A stretch of 64,000 nt of DNA, from contig OZ021730.1 of assembly GCA_963978545.1 (NCBI GenBank), forward strand, positions 11,415,796-11,479,795, written 5' to 3'. This document shows, piece after piece, positions 60,520 through 64,000 of this stretch. The translations under genes were made by a program, and so were the position numbers. Source of the DNA: Linyphia triangularis. Lineage: Eukaryota > Arthropoda > Arachnida > Araneae > Linyphiidae. Every line of letters starts with the position of its first letter. Position 1 is the first letter of the stretch. The notes under the pieces are model-generated. The model saw only the letters and a program-made list of their open reading frames with translations. It was not told where the DNA came from and made no database searches.

Positions 60520-61120
60520 TTTAAAATACTAATACAATAAATAAAATATGACAATAATACACTTTTGCGGACCAATGCTGGTTTGTTAAGTACCTTGTCC
60601 AATAACAACTAATACATAGCATAATAAAGCACTCAATATACAATGTTCATGGAAAAATAATCAAACTTTCTATCGCGATTCATGATTGCTTCCGTACTAA
60701 AAAAAATATTTCAATCTGAGTTTCTATCAATCCGTAAGTATTACAAAATTCTATAAATTCTTAGAGGTCATGGCACCATTTGTTAGGCATTAGTTAGGCT
60801 GCCATCGTGATCGTTAGTGGATGCCTCTGGCCACATTGGCGTCGTGCTGATACCATATTAACATTGGAGTCAAATGCAAAGTAACACCGAGGGAAGAAGC
60901 AACTCAGATTCAAATAAAGAAAAATATATTTATTGCTGCTCACACATAGGTTATGATTAAAGACATTGAGAAAGAACATCCGAAAATGATAAGTAAAAAT
61001 TCATTACAAAAATGACGAGAATAAATACGTGCTTAATTTAATCTAGATTTAAAGGCTGTGCTTGGAGCGAGAGATAGAGAAATGGTACATACTATGTTGG
61101 ATCATCTTAGCAGCAAAACT
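60520..61120 (-). other. 5' leader of the LTR element
   Basis: Region between the 5' LTR and gag, about 600 bases. No frame of note. The primer-binding site should lie just inside the LTR (below 61121), but the bases there (AGTTTTGCTGC on the minus strand) match no tRNA end I recognise. It probably also contains the donor for the env mRNA. Confidence 0.5.
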
Positions 61121-61495
61121 TCCGACTTGGAGACTACAACCCCTTCTCAGTGTGTATCCTTTTTTTCCTGTATCCTAACCTCCCCGTATTTAAACTTTCA
61201 AAAAAGTCAAAGTTTCAATTTAATCATTCTAATTCTAATAATAAATTGTTCTAAGCCTTTTATACATGTGATTTCCGTTTGCATATTCACAGCGGTCAAT
61301 ACCCTATCGCCTTCCTAACCCGTGTTAGTGCCTTAGATTGGATAAGAGCACGTTGGAACATTCAGTTTTCCGATAAATACTTTAATCTGCAAAGTCCAAC
61401 TTAAAGCCAATATCTCCGAATTAAAAACAACAACCAAAGGATGAAAAATAATAACTGTTGATTGCTTCTATAATTAAAAGACTAGCAATCCAACA
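61121..61495 (-). repeat. 5' LTR of the Gypsy element
   Basis: Matches 28376-28751. Its start on the minus strand is TGTTGG. The flanking base pairs outside the two LTRs (AACA versus CTAC) show no shared duplication. Confidence 0.92.
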
Positions 61496-61830
61496 CTACG
61501 TTGGTGTTATATTTGATAGTGGTTCCCCTTCCTTTGCTACAGATTTTTTAAACTTATAAAAGACCTACGTTGGTGTTCTATTTGATGGTGGTTCCTCCCT
61601 TTGCTACAGATTTTTTTAACTTATAAAAGACCTACGTGGGTGTTATTTTTGATACCCCTTTGCTACAGATTTTTTAAACTTATAAAAGACTTACGTTGGT
61701 GTTATTTTTGATAGTCCAAAGACCTACGTCGGTGTTATTTATTTATAGGGGCTTACCTTTCGTTTTAAAGTACATTGAAACGTACAAAAGTTGATGTTAT
61801 TCTTGGATAGGGGTTGGTTATTTGAATGGA
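61496..61830. repeat. About 60-75-bp tandem array with CTACGTTGGTGTTAT
   Basis: CTACGTTGGTGTT followed by TTTGATAGTGG, TTTGCTACAGATTTTTT and AACTTATAAAAGAC recurs four to five times with decay to the right. It precedes the broken gene at 62127. Confidence 0.85.
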
Positions 61831-62082
61831 TGAAAGGACAACGTTGGTGTCGGGTGAGCTGAATGGATTGTACAAACAACCTCACCAGATTTGTTTTATA
61901 AGCATTGAAACATTTCTTCTACGTTGTCAATGTTCCATCCATCTGTTGTATGCTTCTTTTTCCCCCTTCTGCAAACCATCGACCGCGCACCCTCACTCGT
62001 TCAAGGCCGAGTCTATTTTTATCCTTATGGGGAGGCCACGCCTCTTGTCTCACGAATGCTCCAATCCGAAACGAGCTCCACC

Positions 62083-62091
62083 TATAAAAAG
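62083..62091 (+). promoter_or_regulatory. TATAAAAAG box
   Basis: 36 bases before the ATG at 62127, the same nine bases as the boxes at 13547, 16865 and 16990. Confidence 0.55.
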
Positions 62092-62126
62092 CGTTCGCTG
62101 GTTCGTCGTCCTCGTCATTCGCTGCC

Positions 62127-62554
62127 ATGTCTCACAACTTACCAGTCGACGTGGTTCGAGATGAATTCATCGAATCCTTTCCCTCCAGACCTCATCTCTT
62201 GCATTTCACAACTTGCATGTTATAAGCAAGTTGTGAATTAAAAGCCGTCCTCCCTTCTGGTTCTCTGGAAGATTATCCAGTCTCCACTCTTGAGCATGTG
62301 AATGGCATGTTTCCAGATTCCCGATGTCAGCATCTGAAATTTCGCCTTCATATGTGGGAGGTATTTGAGGAGATGCCTAGTGGAGACTTTACCACAGTAG
62401 AGGATGCTCTTCAAGCATTGTATCATCGAAAGCTCCTTCGCAGGATTTACGAACTGATGCGAGTTTACATTCTTCACATTGATTCTCGCATCACGTTTCC
62501 CGCAGGTTCTTTTTCCAAATTGGGAGACTTGTTGTGGAAATCCATCCGTTCCTT
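62127..62554 (+). pseudogene. Orphan gene with in-frame TAA, cut by LINE copy 4
   Basis: Starting MSHNLPVDVVRDEF at 62127, the frame meets a TAA at 62223-62225, then runs on in the same frame to the LINE copy 4 junction at about 62555. The stop lies within the hairpin CACAACTTGC...GCAAGTTGTG (62207-62236). The downstream part is helical (LHMWEVFEEM, LQALYHRKLLRRIYELM), perhaps a helical-bundle fold, but no family is recognised. Its TATA box and nearby arrays are like those of the genes left of the transposon block. Confidence 0.5.
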
Positions 62555-64000
62555 CCCCTCAGGGGGTTTACTTCCTATAAGTAAACACGGGCTTCACAAC
62601 CCCGAGGTACCCCAGTGATCTTTTCCTTCTTCTGTGTTATATTCTCTTTTTAAGTTTGGTATTTTTCTTTCGATTTCTTTTCTCCCTCGTTGTGGTTGCC
62701 TCTACTGAGGTGAGGGGTCCCCGTGAGAAGCTTTTTGCCGCCCTGTAGCTGTCAGCTCCTCTCGGGCAATTAATCACCCACGTGTTTGCCGTGCGTGGAG
62801 ACCCGTGTCCCTGGAAAGGGGGATCCTGGTAGTTGAGGGACGACATACTGTGCCAACACACTACTTCGGCCTTTGCTTCAGGTAAACGGGAGGTGCACAT
62901 TGGTCCCGTGTGCATCAATCGGCTGGTCGTTTGACTTCGTCGGCGGCTAGGGATCAAGCAAGTGATCCGTTTTCCGGGAATCTCGTTAAGGGTGGAGACT
63001 TCACCGGGGCCGAATTGCCTGCGTATAGACCCTGGACAACCTGGTAGTGGATAGCCGAGCGCGCTTGTTTAGTTTCTCCTTTTGTTTCTTTATCTAGTTT
63101 TTGGTGCTTGCCGGCATCCTCTATCCCTTTCTTTTGTGGACTCCATGGTGGGTGGGACTCCAGAGTCTGAATTTCTTTACATTACTTTCATGGCAACTTC
63201 TATCAATTCTCCTCCTTCATTGGAGCAACAAATGTTTAAATCTTTTCCTCAAGCTCGTTTCTTTGTAATGAAAAGACCTGAAGGATCTTTTCTAAATGTT
63301 TCTCCTTTCTTAATCGAAAAGGGTATTACTGGTTGTATTGGTGAAACTAAATCTATCAGCAAAATGCGTACTGGAGATCTTCTTATTGAAGTTTCTTCAG
63401 ATAAGCAAGCTGAATCTATACTTAAATTGACTTCTCTAGCCAACTTACCTGTGACTGTTTCTCCGCATGGTAACTTAAATTACTCTCGTGGTGTGATCTC
63501 CGCTGCAGATTTATTGTATGTCTCGGAAGAGGAAATTTTGGAAAATCTAAATGATCAAAAGGTGTGTAAGGTATCTCGAATTACAATCAGACGAGATGGT
63601 CAGATACAAAACACCAAACATCTGATCCTTACTTTTGAAACGCCTGTTCTACCACAACACATCAAGGTAGCTTATTTACGATGTCCCATCCGACCATACA
63701 TTCCCAACCCTCTGCGCTGTTTCCATTGTCAACAATTCGGCCATTCAAAATTGACCTGTCGCAGTAACGCCAAATGTGCTCGCTGCGCCAATGAGGGACA
63801 CGACAGCGAAAATTGCAATGCTCAGGAAAGGTGTGTCAACTGCGAAGGTGACCATCCTTCCTATTCTAGAACATGCCCGACTTGGAAACTAGAAAAAGAG
63901 ATCACAGCCACGAAGTTTAAAGACAACATCTCTTATCCGGAAGCCAGACGGAAAGTTACATCTCGCACACCAGTGCCTGGGAAGAGCTACTCATCTTCCA
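62555..64000 (+). mobile_element. LINE copy 4, 5' part, continues beyond the window
   Basis: Has the terminal CCCTCAGGGGG, the GTTTACTT/AAGTAAAC hairpin and the conserved leader of the other copies, then ORF1. The protein is clearly more diverged (about half identical by eye), so it is a separate subfamily that shares the 5' regulatory DNA. Confidence 0.9.
63190..64000 (+). CDS. LINE copy 4 ORF1, partial
   Basis: ATG at 63190 at the position used by the other copies; open to the window end (270 codons). Contains GSFLNVSPFLIEKG, TKHLILTFE and the three zinc knuckles CFHC...H...C, CARC...H...C and CVNC...H...C. No stop or shift is seen. It runs off the edge, so the 3' half and ORF2 lie outside. 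Confidence 0.9.
   Translation, partial: MATSINSPPSLEQQMFKSFPQARFFVMKRPEGSFLNVSPFLIEKGITGCIGETKSISKMRTGDLLIEVSSDKQAESILKLTSLANLPVTVSPHGNLNYSRGVISAADLLYVSEEEILENLNDQKVCKVSRITIRRDGQIQNTKHLILTFETPVLPQHIKVAYLRCPIRPYIPNPLRCFHCQQFGHSKLTCRSNAKCARCANEGHDSENCNAQERCVNCEGDHPSYSRTCPTWKLEKEITATKFKDNISYPEARRKVTSRTPVPGKSYSSS

Larger units (their letters stand above)
28376..61495 (-). mobile_element. Gypsy-type LTR retrotransposon with envelope, split by two later insertions
   Basis: Read on the minus strand: 5' LTR (61121-61495), leader, gag (60519 down, resuming at 54460), protease-RT-RNaseH (53660-51016), integrase (35596-33986), env (32419-29770), polypurine tract, 3' LTR (28376-28751). The PR-RT-RH-IN-env order is that of Metaviridae (Ty3/Gypsy) with a third ORF, as in errantiviruses. 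Without the densovirus and the Polinton it would be about 12 kb. Pol and env also carry their own lesions, so it is dead. It sits at the AAAC tail of LINE copy 3; no clear target-site duplication is seen. Confidence 0.92.

Noticed and set aside
61826..62241. Overlapping plus-strand frames around the TATA box
   Set aside because: They run through the promoter and tandem repeats; the frame from 62127 fits the TATA position better.

Overview
The window is a repeat-dominated piece of an arthropod nuclear genome. It holds four copies of one RNase H-bearing LINE family, a Gypsy-type LTR element with a phlebovirus-like envelope gene, a Polinton/Maverick and an ambisense insect-type densovirus. Such a combination fits a chelicerate or crustacean, but the sequence does not settle which. 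I see no conserved single-copy host gene.

Layout. 1-17.0 kb: AT-rich DNA with several orphan minus-strand genes (two RING proteins, a protein with CtBP-type motifs, a coiled-coil protein, and a protein of unknown family). They are embedded in tandem arrays, two large palindromes and a cluster of perfect CRE sites. Three of these genes, and a broken gene at 62.1 kb on the other side of the transposons, have a TATAAAAAG or TATAAAAGC box upstream, so the two flanks may be parts of one interrupted locus. LINE copy 1 (2415-8098) lies inside this block with a 12-bp target-site duplication. 17.0-28.4 kb: LINE copy 2 (both ORFs open) is followed directly by LINE copy 3 (both ORFs broken), which starts in the AAAC tail of copy 2. 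28.4-61.5 kb: one LTR retrotransposon on the minus strand (LTRs 61121-61495 and 28376-28751; gag, PR-RT-RNaseH, integrase, env). It has been split twice. A 15.4-kb Polinton (35611-51020, 6-bp TSD TATTAG) lies between RNase H and integrase. A 5.66-kb complete densovirus genome (54461-60124, 7-bp flanking repeat TTAAGGA) lies in gag. 61.5-62.55 kb: tandem repeats, a TATA box and a broken gene. 62.55 kb to the end: the 5' part of a fourth, more diverged LINE copy.

How the parts work. The LINEs use an overlapping stop-start (TAATG) between the zinc-knuckle ORF1 and the EN-RT-RNaseH ORF2, and end in a conserved stem-loop plus (AAAC)n. The Polinton has the usual packaging ATPase, chromodomain integrase, penton-like and double-jelly-roll capsid proteins, adenain-like protease and protein-primed PolB, but capsid, protease and PolB genes are broken. 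The densovirus keeps ITRs, two TATA boxes, NS1, NS2, NS3 and a split capsid gene, all open.

The most interesting observation is that the Polinton also carries two adjacent genes whose cysteine pattern matches NS3 of the densovirus lying 13 kb away. In the better copy the CxxC pairs and an ILTE(D/E)EC motif fall at nearly the same residue numbers. This suggests gene exchange between Polintons and parvoviruses, the same two lineages thought to have merged to give the bidnaviruses.
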